Shown in pieces: positions 9,003-15,602 of a DNA stretch of 20,506 nt. Positions within the stretch are counted from its first letter, which is position 1. Each line of letters starts with the position of its first letter. The DNA comes from Lutibacter sp. GTDB taxonomy: Bacteria; Bacteroidota; Bacteroidia; Flavobacteriales; Flavobacteriaceae. The stretch lies in contig NZ_JAKIUR010000048.1 in assembly GCF_021647475.1 (NCBI RefSeq), positions 1 through 20,506 of the forward strand, in the 5' to 3' direction. The position numbers were made by a program, and so were the translations under genes. Below the pieces are notes generated by a model. It was given only the letters and a program-made list of their open reading frames with translations. It was not told where the DNA came from and searched no databases.

Positions 9003-9491
9003 TTATAGTTGTATTAATTCTATATTTTTTAATTCATTAATTTTATCGGCATTAAAATGCAATTCACCCGTATAATTCATGCCAAGATAATTTGCTGATT
9101 TTTGAAAAGGAATGTAAAATTTTTTGTCAATTTTATCATCATGAGAATTAGAAATAACAAACATATTTTTACCTTTTAATTTTCGACCTGTTTCTTTTTC
9201 AATCCGTATTAAATCTGAAAATCGATCAAAAAACACCTTCATTATTCCACTCATATTGTACCAATACACTGGCGTAGCAAAAATAAGTGTATCATATTTA
9301 TCGATAATTGATTTTATAAGTGGCAAAAAATCATCTCCTAAGTTTTTACTTTCATAATCATAATAGGTAATATTATAATTATTTAAATCAATAATATCGA
9401 TATTGTATTTTTCTGAAATTATTGTGGCAATATTTGCCGTATTTCCTCCACTTCGGGAAGAGCCTAAAATAATTACTTTTTTATTTTCCAT
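9003..9491 (-). CDS. Flavodoxin-fold NAD(P)H-dependent FMN reductase-like protein in the suf operon
   Basis: The 162-residue protein has a flavodoxin-like fold. The phosphate-binding loop GSSRSGGNT (residues 10-18) would hold FMN, and the later PVYWYNMSGIMKVFFDRFSD motif is typical of the NADPH-dependent FMN reductase/WrbA-like group. I use the ATG at 9491, one base after the sufB stop, rather than the GTG or TTG further upstream that would overlap sufB. It is packed between sufB and sufC with one-base gaps on both sides, which implies tight cotranslation. E. coli SufBC2D binds reduced flavin, so supplying reduced flavin or electrons for cluster building is a reasonable hypothesis, but the sequence alone does not prove a role in the pathway. 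Confidence 0.85.
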   Translation of the reverse strand: MENKKVIILGSSRSGGNTANIATIISEKYNIDIIDLNNYNITYYDYESKNLGDDFLPLIKSIIDKYDTLIFATPVYWYNMSGIMKVFFDRFSDLIRIEKETGRKLKGKNMFVISNSHDDKIDKKFYIPFQKSANYLGMNYTGELHFNADKINELKNIELIQL

Positions 9492-9492
9492 A

Positions 9493-10941
9493 TTATCCAA
9501 CACTTCCTTCTAAGCTGATTTCTAATAATTTTCTAGCTTCTACAGCAAATTCCATAGGTAATTTATTTAGCACATCTTTACTAAAACCGTTAACAATTAA
9601 AGCAATTGCTTTTTCGGTATTAATTCCACGTTGGTTGCAATAAAATAACTGATCTTCACCAATTTTGCTTGTAGTTGCTTCGTGCTCAATTTGAGCTGTT
9701 TTATTTTTTACTTCTATGTACGGAAAAGTATGTGCTCCACATTCATTACCCATTAATAAAGAATCACATTGCGAAAAATTACGAGCATTATTTGCTCTCG
9801 GTCCAACTTTTACTAATCCTCTATAAGAATTGTTAGATTTTCCGGCAGAAACTCCTTTAGAAATTATGGTACTTTTGGTATTATTGCCTAAGTGAATCAT
9901 TTTAGTTCCTGTATCTGCTTGTTGATGGTTATTTGTAACGGCAATAGAGTAAAATTCACCTACTGAATTATCACCTTTTAAAATACAACTTGGATATTTC
10001 CAAGTAATGGCACTTCCAGTTTCTACCTGAGTCCAAGAAATTTTGGCATTTTTTTCACAAAGAGCTCTTTTTGTTACAAAATTATAAACTCCACCTTTAC
10101 CTTCTTTATCACCTGGGTACCAGTTTTGAACCGTTGAATATTTTATTTCAGCATCCTCTAAAACAATTAATTCAACAACTGCTGCATGTAATTGATTTTC
10201 ATCTCTAGCAGGAGCTGTACAGCCTTCTAAATAACTTACATAAGAACCTTCATCTGCAATTAAAAGTGTTCTTTCAAATTGACCTGTTCCACCTTCATTT
10301 ATTCTAAAATAAGTTGATAATTCCATCGGACAAGTAACTCCTTTTGGAATATAACAAAATGAACCATCAGAAAAAACGGCAGAATTTAGTGCTGCATAAA
10401 AGTTATCGGTTTTAGGAACAATGCTACCAATATATTTTTTAACCAATTCAGGATGTTTTTCAATAGCTTCTGAAATCGGACAAAAAATAATTCCTTTTTC
10501 ATTTAAAGTTTTTTTGAAGGTAGTTGCTACTGAAACAGAATCCATTACAATATCAACAGCTACATTACTTAATCTTTTTTGTTCATCAACCGAAATACCA
10601 AGTTTTTCAAATGTTTTTAATAATTCAGGATCCACCTCGTCTAAACTGTCTAATTTAGGTTTCTTTTTTGGTGCAGCATAATAACTAATATTTTGAAAAT
10701 CAGGTTTTTTATAAGTTATATTTGCCCAATTTGGCTCTTTCATTTCTTTCCAAATTTTGAAAGCATCTAAACGCCATTCGGTCATCCAAGCTGGTTCGTT
10801 TTTCTTTTTAGAAATTGCAATAACCACGTCTTCATTTAATCCAACAGGGAACTTATCAGATTCAATATCGGTATAAAAACCATATTTATATTCCTTATTT
10901 TCAAGGTCTTTTTTTAAATCGTCTTCTGTAAACTTGTTCAT
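9493..10941 (-). CDS. sufB: Fe-S cluster assembly scaffold subunit SufB
   Basis: The 482-residue protein is the SufB scaffold that accepts sulfur and assembles the nascent cluster at the SufB-SufD interface. Characteristic segments are EPAWMTEWRLDAF (49-61), SFCYIPKGVTCPMELSTYFR (194-213), LEGCTAP (238-244), and NFSQCDSLLMG (388-398) with Cys392, the counterpart of the essential E. coli Cys405. CGAHTFPYIEVKN follows at 401. Full length for the bacterial family. It is preceded by the four-helix-bundle gene at 28 bases and followed by the flavodoxin-like gene after one base. Confidence 0.97.
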   Translation of the reverse strand: MNKFTEDDLKKDLENKEYKYGFYTDIESDKFPVGLNEDVVIAISKKKNEPAWMTEWRLDAFKIWKEMKEPNWANITYKKPDFQNISYYAAPKKKPKLDSLDEVDPELLKTFEKLGISVDEQKRLSNVAVDIVMDSVSVATTFKKTLNEKGIIFCPISEAIEKHPELVKKYIGSIVPKTDNFYAALNSAVFSDGSFCYIPKGVTCPMELSTYFRINEGGTGQFERTLLIADEGSYVSYLEGCTAPARDENQLHAAVVELIVLEDAEIKYSTVQNWYPGDKEGKGGVYNFVTKRALCEKNAKISWTQVETGSAITWKYPSCILKGDNSVGEFYSIAVTNNHQQADTGTKMIHLGNNTKSTIISKGVSAGKSNNSYRGLVKVGPRANNARNFSQCDSLLMGNECGAHTFPYIEVKNKTAQIEHEATTSKIGEDQLFYCNQRGINTEKAIALIVNGFSKDVLNKLPMEFAVEARKLLEISLEGSVG

Positions 10942-10952
10942 AAGTTTTGAAT

Positions 10953-11380
10953 GTTGAAAAGTTAAAAGTTTATAAGGTTGACTTTAAGTACTTTATAAAA
11001 CCGCTTAATAACTTTGAAATTTCATTAATTTTTAATTTTATTTCTTCAAATTGATTTTTAGATATATAATCTAAATCAAAAGCTAAATACAACTGAGATC
11101 TAAATTCACCAGCCGATGCTTTTGCAATATATAAAAATCGTATAAATTCTTTTGTTGTCTCACGTTCAAATCCTTCAGCGATATTTGAAGAGATAGAGAC
11201 GCTTGCCCTTCTTATTTGGTCTCGTAATCCATAATCTTTAGAAAAAGAATTGTTAGTATTTGTTATTGCATATATAATTGAATTTAATTCTCTTGCTTTT
11301 TGCCAAGCTATGATTTCTTCAAAAGAATTTAATTTTGCCATTTATTTACATTCTACTTTTAAACATTTTAACTTCCCAAC
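10953..11380. repeat. Imperfect inverted repeats bounding the four-helix-bundle gene
   Basis: The plus-strand stretch at 10953-10971 (GTTGAAAAGTTAAAAGTTT) matches, in inverted orientation, 11361-11380, whose reverse complement is GTTGGGAAGTTAAAATGTTT. The similarity continues weakly outward (GTTTTGAAT versus GTTTAAAA). The pair almost exactly brackets the four-helix-bundle gene between sufA and sufB and gives a unit of about 430 bp that resembles a small mobile cassette. The tracts are AT-rich, so chance contributes to the match. Confidence 0.55.
10970..11341 (-). CDS. Four-helix-bundle protein (23S rRNA intervening-sequence protein family)
   Basis: The 123-residue, fully helical protein belongs to the four-helix-bundle family (TIGR02436, S23/IVS proteins). 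Family marks are FEEIIAWQKARELN (7-20), YGLRDQIRRASVSISSNIAEG (37-57) and the following ERETTKEFIRFLYIAKASAGE (59-79). Members were first found in intervening sequences of 23S rRNA genes and are structurally related to the Avd protein of diversity-generating retroelements; their own function is unclear. Here one lies inside the suf operon, 46 bases after sufA and 28 before sufB, bounded by imperfect inverted repeats, which suggests insertion as a small cassette rather than a role in Fe-S assembly. No reverse transcriptase or variable repeat is near. Confidence 0.9.
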   Translation of the reverse strand: MAKLNSFEEIIAWQKARELNSIIYAITNTNNSFSKDYGLRDQIRRASVSISSNIAEGFERETTKEFIRFLYIAKASAGEFRSQLYLAFDLDYISKNQFEEIKLKINEISKLLSGFIKYLKSTL

Positions 11381-11387
11381 TTTTAAA

Positions 11388-11717
11388 CTAAAGAGAAAAC
11401 GATTCACCACATCCACAAGTACGTTCTGCATTAGGATTATTAAAAACAAACCCGGTTCCATTTAATCCACCAGAATATTCAAGCGTAGTACCAGCTATGT
11501 ATAAAAAACTTTTAGTATCCACTATTATTTTAACGCCATTACTTTCAAAAAGTTTATCGGTATCTTGTTTTTCTTTATCAAATTTTAATTCGTAAGAAAG
11601 ACCAGAACAGCCACCGCTTTTTACACCAACTCTAACAAAATGAATATCAGGATTTAATCCGTCTTCCTTCATTAATTCTACTACTTTATTTTTTGCTATA
11701 TCCGATACGTTTATCAT
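11388..11717 (-). CDS. sufA: A-type Fe-S carrier/assembly protein (SufA/IscA/HesB family)
   Basis: The 109-residue protein has the three conserved cysteines of A-type Fe-S carriers: Cys37 in KSGGCSGLSY and Cys101/Cys103 in RTCGCGESF at the C-terminus. These proteins receive clusters from the scaffold and pass them to target proteins. It is the first gene of the suf operon and has a good -7 box (TATATTTG) just upstream. The usual four-gene order is interrupted after it by the four-helix-bundle gene. The symbol sufA is given by family and context; an ErpA or IscA label would fit the sequence equally well. Confidence 0.92.
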   Translation of the reverse strand: MINVSDIAKNKVVELMKEDGLNPDIHFVRVGVKSGGCSGLSYELKFDKEKQDTDKLFESNGVKIIVDTKSFLYIAGTTLEYSGGLNGTGFVFNNPNAERTCGCGESFSL

Positions 11718-11747
11718 TTGCTTATATAGATTAATTCTAAATTAGTG

Positions 11748-11755
11748 CAAATATA
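11748..11755 (-). promoter_or_regulatory. Promoter -7 box of the suf operon
   Basis: On the minus strand the sequence reads TATATTTG, an exact TAnnTTTG match, about 30 bases before the sufA ATG, predicting a leader of some 24 bases. No strong -33 TTG was found at the expected distance. It faces away from the thiL promoter in the same 126-base divergent region. Confidence 0.6.
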
Positions 11756-11831
11756 AGTACAAATAATCAGTTTTTATAATAATTTTGGATTGATTGCACT
11801 GATTGGGTAATAGATGTTATCTATAAAAAAT

Positions 11832-11839
11832 TATCTTTG
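11832..11839 (+). promoter_or_regulatory. Promoter -7 box immediately before thiL start
   Basis: TATCTTTG is an exact TAnnTTTG match four bases before the ATG at 11844. Transcription would begin at or just beside the start codon, so the thiL message is probably leaderless or nearly so. This also argues against the in-frame ATG at 11814, which lies upstream of the box. Confidence 0.55.
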
Positions 11840-11843
11840 CAAA

Positions 11844-12890
11844 ATGTTAGAAAATAAAAATGTAAGTCGTACAAAGTTAGCGGAATTGGGAGAGTTTGGA
11901 TTAATAAATCATTTAACTCAAAATTTTAAATGCACTCAAAAGTCAACCATTAAAGGAGTTGGAGATGATGCTGCGGTAATTTCAACAAATAAACAAATTT
12001 TAATTAGTAACGATTTGTTAATTGAAGGTGTTCATTTTGATTTAAGCTACATGCCTTTGAAACACTTGGGGTATAAAGCTGTTATGGTGAATTTATCAGA
12101 CATTTACGCAATGAATGGAACGGCAACTCAAATTACGGTTTCATTAGCGGTTTCTAATCGTTTTCCGCTTGAAGCTTTAGACGAATTATACGAAGGAATT
12201 TATTTAGCTTGCAAAAACTACAATGTAGATTTAGTAGGTGGAGATACCACTTCATCTACAAAAGGATTATTATTAAGCATCAATGCTATTGGCGAAGTTG
12301 ATAAAGATAAGGTAGTTTATAGAAGTACTGCAAAGCCAAATGATTTGTTAGTAGTTTCGGGTGATTTAGGAGGTGCATATTTAGGGTTGCAAGTGTTAGA
12401 ACGTGAAAAACAGGTTTTTAAAGTGAATCCAAATTCACAACCAGATTTAACTAATTATAGTTATTTAGTGGAACGTCAGTTGAAGCCTGAAGCACGAAAA
12501 GATATTATTGAATTACTAAGTAAATTAGAGGTAAAACCAACATCGATGATAGATATTTCTGATGGATTATCTTCCGAAATTTTACATATTTGCTCACAAT
12601 CAAAAGTGGGTTGTAATTTATATGAAGAAAAATTACCGTTAGATCCTCAAGTTATTGCAACTTGTGAAGAATTTGAATTAAATAGTACAACCATTGCTTT
12701 AAGTGGCGGTGAAGATTATGAATTGCTATTTACCATTTCACAAGAAGATTTTTTGAAAATTAAAGGAAATCCGAACTTAACAGTTATTGGCCATATTACG
12801 GATGAAAGCGAAGGTGCAAATTTAGTTACCAGAGCAAATCAAAAAATTAAATTAACAGCTCAAGGTTGGAATGCTTTAAAAGAAGACTGA
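11844..12890 (+). CDS. thiL: Thiamine-monophosphate kinase
   Basis: The 348-residue ThiL phosphorylates thiamine monophosphate to the coenzyme thiamine diphosphate using ATP. Motifs include ELGEFGLINHL near the N-terminus, GVGDDAAVI with the metal-binding aspartates, SNDLLIEGVHFDLSY, VGGDTTSS, SMIDISDGLSSEI and the late LSGGEDYELLFT, the standard set for the PurM/ThiL superfamily. I prefer the ATG at 11844 (MLENKNVSRT) over 11814 because the -7 box falls between them and family members begin close to the RTKLAELGEFGL motif. It is divergent from the suf operon and followed by a 298-base non-coding stretch. Confidence 0.95.
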   Translation: MLENKNVSRTKLAELGEFGLINHLTQNFKCTQKSTIKGVGDDAAVISTNKQILISNDLLIEGVHFDLSYMPLKHLGYKAVMVNLSDIYAMNGTATQITVSLAVSNRFPLEALDELYEGIYLACKNYNVDLVGGDTTSSTKGLLLSINAIGEVDKDKVVYRSTAKPNDLLVVSGDLGGAYLGLQVLEREKQVFKVNPNSQPDLTNYSYLVERQLKPEARKDIIELLSKLEVKPTSMIDISDGLSSEILHICSQSKVGCNLYEEKLPLDPQVIATCEEFELNSTTIALSGGEDYELLFTISQEDFLKIKGNPNLTVIGHITDESEGANLVTRANQKIKLTAQGWNALKED

Positions 12891-12914
12891 TTATTTATAA
12901 TTTAACATAATATC

Positions 12915-12940
12915 CGTCACTCTGAACTTGTTTCAGGGTC
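12915..12940 (+). repeat. REP-like half-palindrome
   Basis: The segment starts CGTCACTCTGAAC and ends TTTCAGGGTC, with CTGAA (12922-12926) able to pair with TTCAG (12932-12936). It resembles the CGTCA(C/T)CCTGAAC..TTTCAGG(G/A)TC repeats common between genes of many Bacteroidota. The partner half that would complete the element was not found. Confidence 0.45.
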
Positions 12941-13024
12941 GTATTCAATAAACCCACGGGTTATCAAATGTTACCAACAAGCCCAGAACGAAAAATTCTT
13001 GCTGAAAAGAAAAAGCCACCACAC

Positions 13025-13088
13025 AAATTGCACATTTGGTTTTTCCCAACGCTAAATTCCAACGCTTAAAAAACCAAAAGAGCAATTT
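13025..13088. repeat. Long imperfect hairpin upstream of the restriction operon
   Basis: TTTGGTTTTT (13035-13044) is perfectly complementary to AAAAACCAAA (13069-13078), and outside this AAATTGC (13025-13031) pairs with GCAATTT (13082-13088) across a three-base internal loop on each side. The 24-base apical loop holds two copies of CCAACGCT. The structure lies about 100 bases before the restriction gene start; it could be a transcript structure, a terminator after thiL or a repeat remnant. Confidence 0.65.
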
Positions 13089-13188
13089 CTTGCCAACGCT
13101 CTTAGTAAACTAAAAAAAATACTTGAAAACAATCCCAAAAAATGAATTTTAATTAACTTGCAGATTGAATAAAAATAACCAACAGAAT

Positions 13189-15570
13189 ATGAAACTAACC
13201 GAAATATTAAGAGACAGTAACTACAAACTAACTCAATTTACACCTGAACAAGTTGAGAAGTTAGAGAAAAGCATCTTTTTAAAAGAAGTTCGTGGGAAAG
13301 AAGTTCCTTTTATTAACTGTTTGGTTCGTAGAAAAGACATTCAATTAAAACCTGAAGAAGCCATTAGACAACTTTACTTAATGGTTTTGAATGAAGAATA
13401 TGGTTATCCATTTGAAAGAATGGAAATTGAATATGCGGTTAGTTTTGGACGTGAAAAAAAACGTGCTGATATTGTAATTTTTGACAAAAAAGATACTCGT
13501 TCTATTTACATGATGGTTGAATTGAAAAAACCAAAACTAAAAGACGGAAAAGAACAACTAAAATCTTACTGTAATGCTACTGGAGCACCAATCGGAATAT
13601 GGAGTAATGGAAATTCAATATCATATTACCACAGAAAAGACCCGAACTATTTTGAAGATTTATCAGCAATCCCAAATACTAACGAAAAATTATCGGACAT
13701 ATTAACTGAACGTTGGACAATAGATGATTTAGTAAAAAAAGACAAATTAGTTACCGAAAAAAAATCGTTAAAAGATTTAATTTTGGAAATGGAAGATGAA
13801 GTTTTGGCAAACGCAGGTGTTGATGTTTTTGAAGAATTGTTTAAACTTATTTTTACCAAATTATATGATGAAATGGAAAGTGGCAGAAATAAAACTCGCC
13901 ATTTGCGTTTTAGAAATTATGGAGATACGGAAACCGAACTAAAAGAAAAAATACAAGAAGTTTTTGATAACGCAAAAAGTAAATGGGAAGGCGTTTTTAC
14001 AGAAGACAGTAAAATAATGTTAACACCTTCTCACCTATCTGTTTGTATTTCTTCTTTGCAAGATGTTAAGTTATTCAATTCAAATTTGGATGTTGTAGAT
14101 GAAGCCTTTGAATATTTAATTGGCAAAAGTAGTAAAGGAGAAAAAGGGCAATATTTTACACCAAGATATGTAATTGATATGTGTGTGAAAATGATGAACC
14201 CACAAAAAGAAGAAACCGTAATTGACACGGCTGCTGGAAGTTGTGGTTTTCCTGTACATTCTATTTTTCACGTCTGGGAACAAATACTAAAAGAAAAAGG
14301 AATACCTAAAAGCCATTTATTTACAGCAGAAGAAAAGCCAACCGAATGTACCGATTATGTGCAAAATAAAGTTTTTGCCATTGATTTTGACGAAAAAGCA
14401 GTTCGTGTGGCGAGAACTTTAAATCTAATTGCAGGAGACGGACAAACAAATGTTTTACATTTAAACACTTTGGATTACGAACGTTGGGACGAAAAAACGG
14501 AAGATGAAAATTGGCAAGACACCTATTATGAAGGTTGGAAAAAACTACGACGGCTACGAGCCGACCGAAACAGCAACCGTGATTTTCAGTTTGATGTTTT
14601 AATGGCAAATCCACCATTTGCAGGCGACATTAAAGAAAGTAGAATTTTAGCCAAATACGAATTAGGCAAAAAACCAAATGGAAAATACCAAACCAAAGTG
14701 GGTAGAGATATTTTGTTTATTGAACGTAATTTAGACTTTTTAAAATCTGGTGGAAGAATGGCAGTTGTTTTGCCACAAGGTAGATTTAACAACAGTAGCG
14801 ATAAAAATATTAGAGATTATATTGCCGAAAAATGTAGAATTTTAGCCGTTGTAGGTTTGCACGGCAATGTTTTTAAACCACATACTGGAACTAAAACATC
14901 TGTGCTTTTTGTGCAAAAATGGGATGAAAAATTATGTCCTAAAAAAGAGGATTATCCTATCTTTTTTGCCACAATGCAAGAACCAAGTAAAGACAATAGT
15001 GGAGATAAAATATTTGTAAAAAAAGGCGACTTTCCAAATGTCATTACGAAAGAGGAACGATTGAAGCAATCTGCTACTAATAAAGAGATTGCCACGTCGC
15101 TAACTCCTCGCAATGACGATAGTGGAGATAAAATATTTGTAAAAAAAGGCGACTTTCCAAACGTCATTACGAAAGAGGAACGATTGAAGCAATCTGTTTC
15201 TAATAATGAGATTGCCACGTCGCTAACTCCTCGCAATGACGATAGTGGTGATAAAATATTTGTAAAAAAAGGCGACTTTCCAAACGTCATTACGAAAGAG
15301 GAACGATTGAAGCAATCTGTTTCTAATAATGAGATTGCCACGTCGCAAACTCCTCGCAATGACATTGCAGAAGAAAACCCAAACCACTATGAAACCAAAA
15401 CACAAGATTTAGATGAATATTTATTAGACACTCACGGACATTTAATTGTAAAACACGACTTATTTAATCACGATAACTTAACCAAAGACGGAATAGCAGA
15501 AGCTTTTATTGAGTTTGCTAAAAAAGAAAAACTATCTTTTGTGCAAGAAAGTCTTGTGCTGGGAAAGTAA
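13189..15570 (+). CDS. Fused restriction endonuclease-N6-adenine methyltransferase (BcgI-like/type I-like) with internal repeat insertion
   Basis: The 793-residue protein combines cleavage and modification. Residues about 30-160 form an HsdR-N-type PD-(D/E)XK nuclease domain: Asp94 in RADIVIF, Glu111-Leu-Lys113 in MMVELKKP, and the HsdR-type Gln123/Tyr127 pair in EQLKSYCN. An N6-adenine methyltransferase follows: GQYFTPRYVIDMCV (320-333), SAM-binding motif I DTAAGSCGF (346-354) and catalytic NPPF (474-477). Residues about 604-725 are three 41-residue repeats derived from a palindromic DNA element, inserted before the conserved tail DTHGHLIVKHDLFN (747-760). The ATG at 13189 is chosen over TTG at 13165. 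A specificity-subunit gene follows, and no HsdR helicase gene is present, so the pair resembles type IIB/IIG systems in which one subunit cuts and methylates. Whether the insertion leaves the enzyme active cannot be told from the sequence. Confidence 0.88.
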   Translation: MKLTEILRDSNYKLTQFTPEQVEKLEKSIFLKEVRGKEVPFINCLVRRKDIQLKPEEAIRQLYLMVLNEEYGYPFERMEIEYAVSFGREKKRADIVIFDKKDTRSIYMMVELKKPKLKDGKEQLKSYCNATGAPIGIWSNGNSISYYHRKDPNYFEDLSAIPNTNEKLSDILTERWTIDDLVKKDKLVTEKKSLKDLILEMEDEVLANAGVDVFEELFKLIFTKLYDEMESGRNKTRHLRFRNYGDTETELKEKIQEVFDNAKSKWEGVFTEDSKIMLTPSHLSVCISSLQDVKLFNSNLDVVDEAFEYLIGKSSKGEKGQYFTPRYVIDMCVKMMNPQKEETVIDTAAGSCGFPVHSIFHVWEQILKEKGIPKSHLFTAEEKPTECTDYVQNKVFAIDFDEKAVRVARTLNLIAGDGQTNVLHLNTLDYERWDEKTEDENWQDTYYEGWKKLRRLRADRNSNRDFQFDVLMANPPFAGDIKESRILAKYELGKKPNGKYQTKVGRDILFIERNLDFLKSGGRMAVVLPQGRFNNSSDKNIRDYIAEKCRILAVVGLHGNVFKPHTGTKTSVLFVQKWDEKLCPKKEDYPIFFATMQEPSKDNSGDKIFVKKGDFPNVITKEERLKQSATNKEIATSLTPRNDDSGDKIFVKKGDFPNVITKEERLKQSVSNNEIATSLTPRNDDSGDKIFVKKGDFPNVITKEERLKQSVSNNEIATSQTPRNDIAEENPNHYETKTQDLDEYLLDTHGHLIVKHDLFNHDNLTKDGIAEAFIEFAKKEKLSFVQESLVLGK
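14998..15363 (+). repeat. Three in-frame tandem 123-bp repeats containing a palindromic element inside the methyltransferase gene
   Basis: Units start at 14998, 15121 and 15244, exactly 123 bases apart. Each begins with about 40 bases of apparent host sequence (codons for SGDKIFVKKGDFP) and then carries a palindrome of about 80 bases (15039-15118, 15162-15241, 15285-15363). Its left arm opens (C/T)GTCATTACGA and ends GAAGCAATCT; its right arm opens AGATTGCC and ends CGCAATGAC. The second and third units are nearly identical and the first slightly diverged. All remain open in the gene's frame. The units adjoin without unique spacers, so this is not a CRISPR array. Confidence 0.92.
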
Positions 15571-15602
15571 AAAGCCCTTTTAACGAAACTCGATATAAGG
15601 AG

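Larger units (their letters stand above)
12891..13188. other. Gene-free stretch with repeat remnants between thiL and the restriction island
   Basis: No reading frame of interest is present. It contains a half-palindrome of a CGTCAC...TTTCAGGGTC repeat (12915-12940), a long hairpin (13025-13088) and three copies of CCAACGCT (13046-13053, 13059-13066, 13093-13100). The mixture of repeat debris between housekeeping and accessory genes looks like the left edge of an acquired region. No exact TAnnTTTG box was found before the restriction gene. Confidence 0.6.

Noticed and set aside
10970..11341. Avd protein of a diversity-generating retroelement.
   Set aside because: The fold is related, but no reverse transcriptase, template repeat or variable repeat is visible in the window.
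12951..12962. AACCCACGGGTT as a thiL terminator hairpin.
   Set aside because: The stem is very short and no T-run follows, so a terminator call is not supported.
13165..13188. Upstream TTG start for the restriction-methyltransferase.
   Set aside because: It adds eight Asn/Gln/Lys-rich residues with no family character; the ATG at 13189 is a better start.
14998..15363. Possible CRISPR array.
   Set aside because: The 123-bp units adjoin without unique spacers, the repeats are far too long, they are in a coding frame and no cas gene is near.
14952..15365. Antisense open frame of 137 codons with a threefold repeated sequence.
   Set aside because: It is the opposite strand of the three palindromic repeats in the methyltransferase gene; the sense frame is continuous with conserved domains on both sides.
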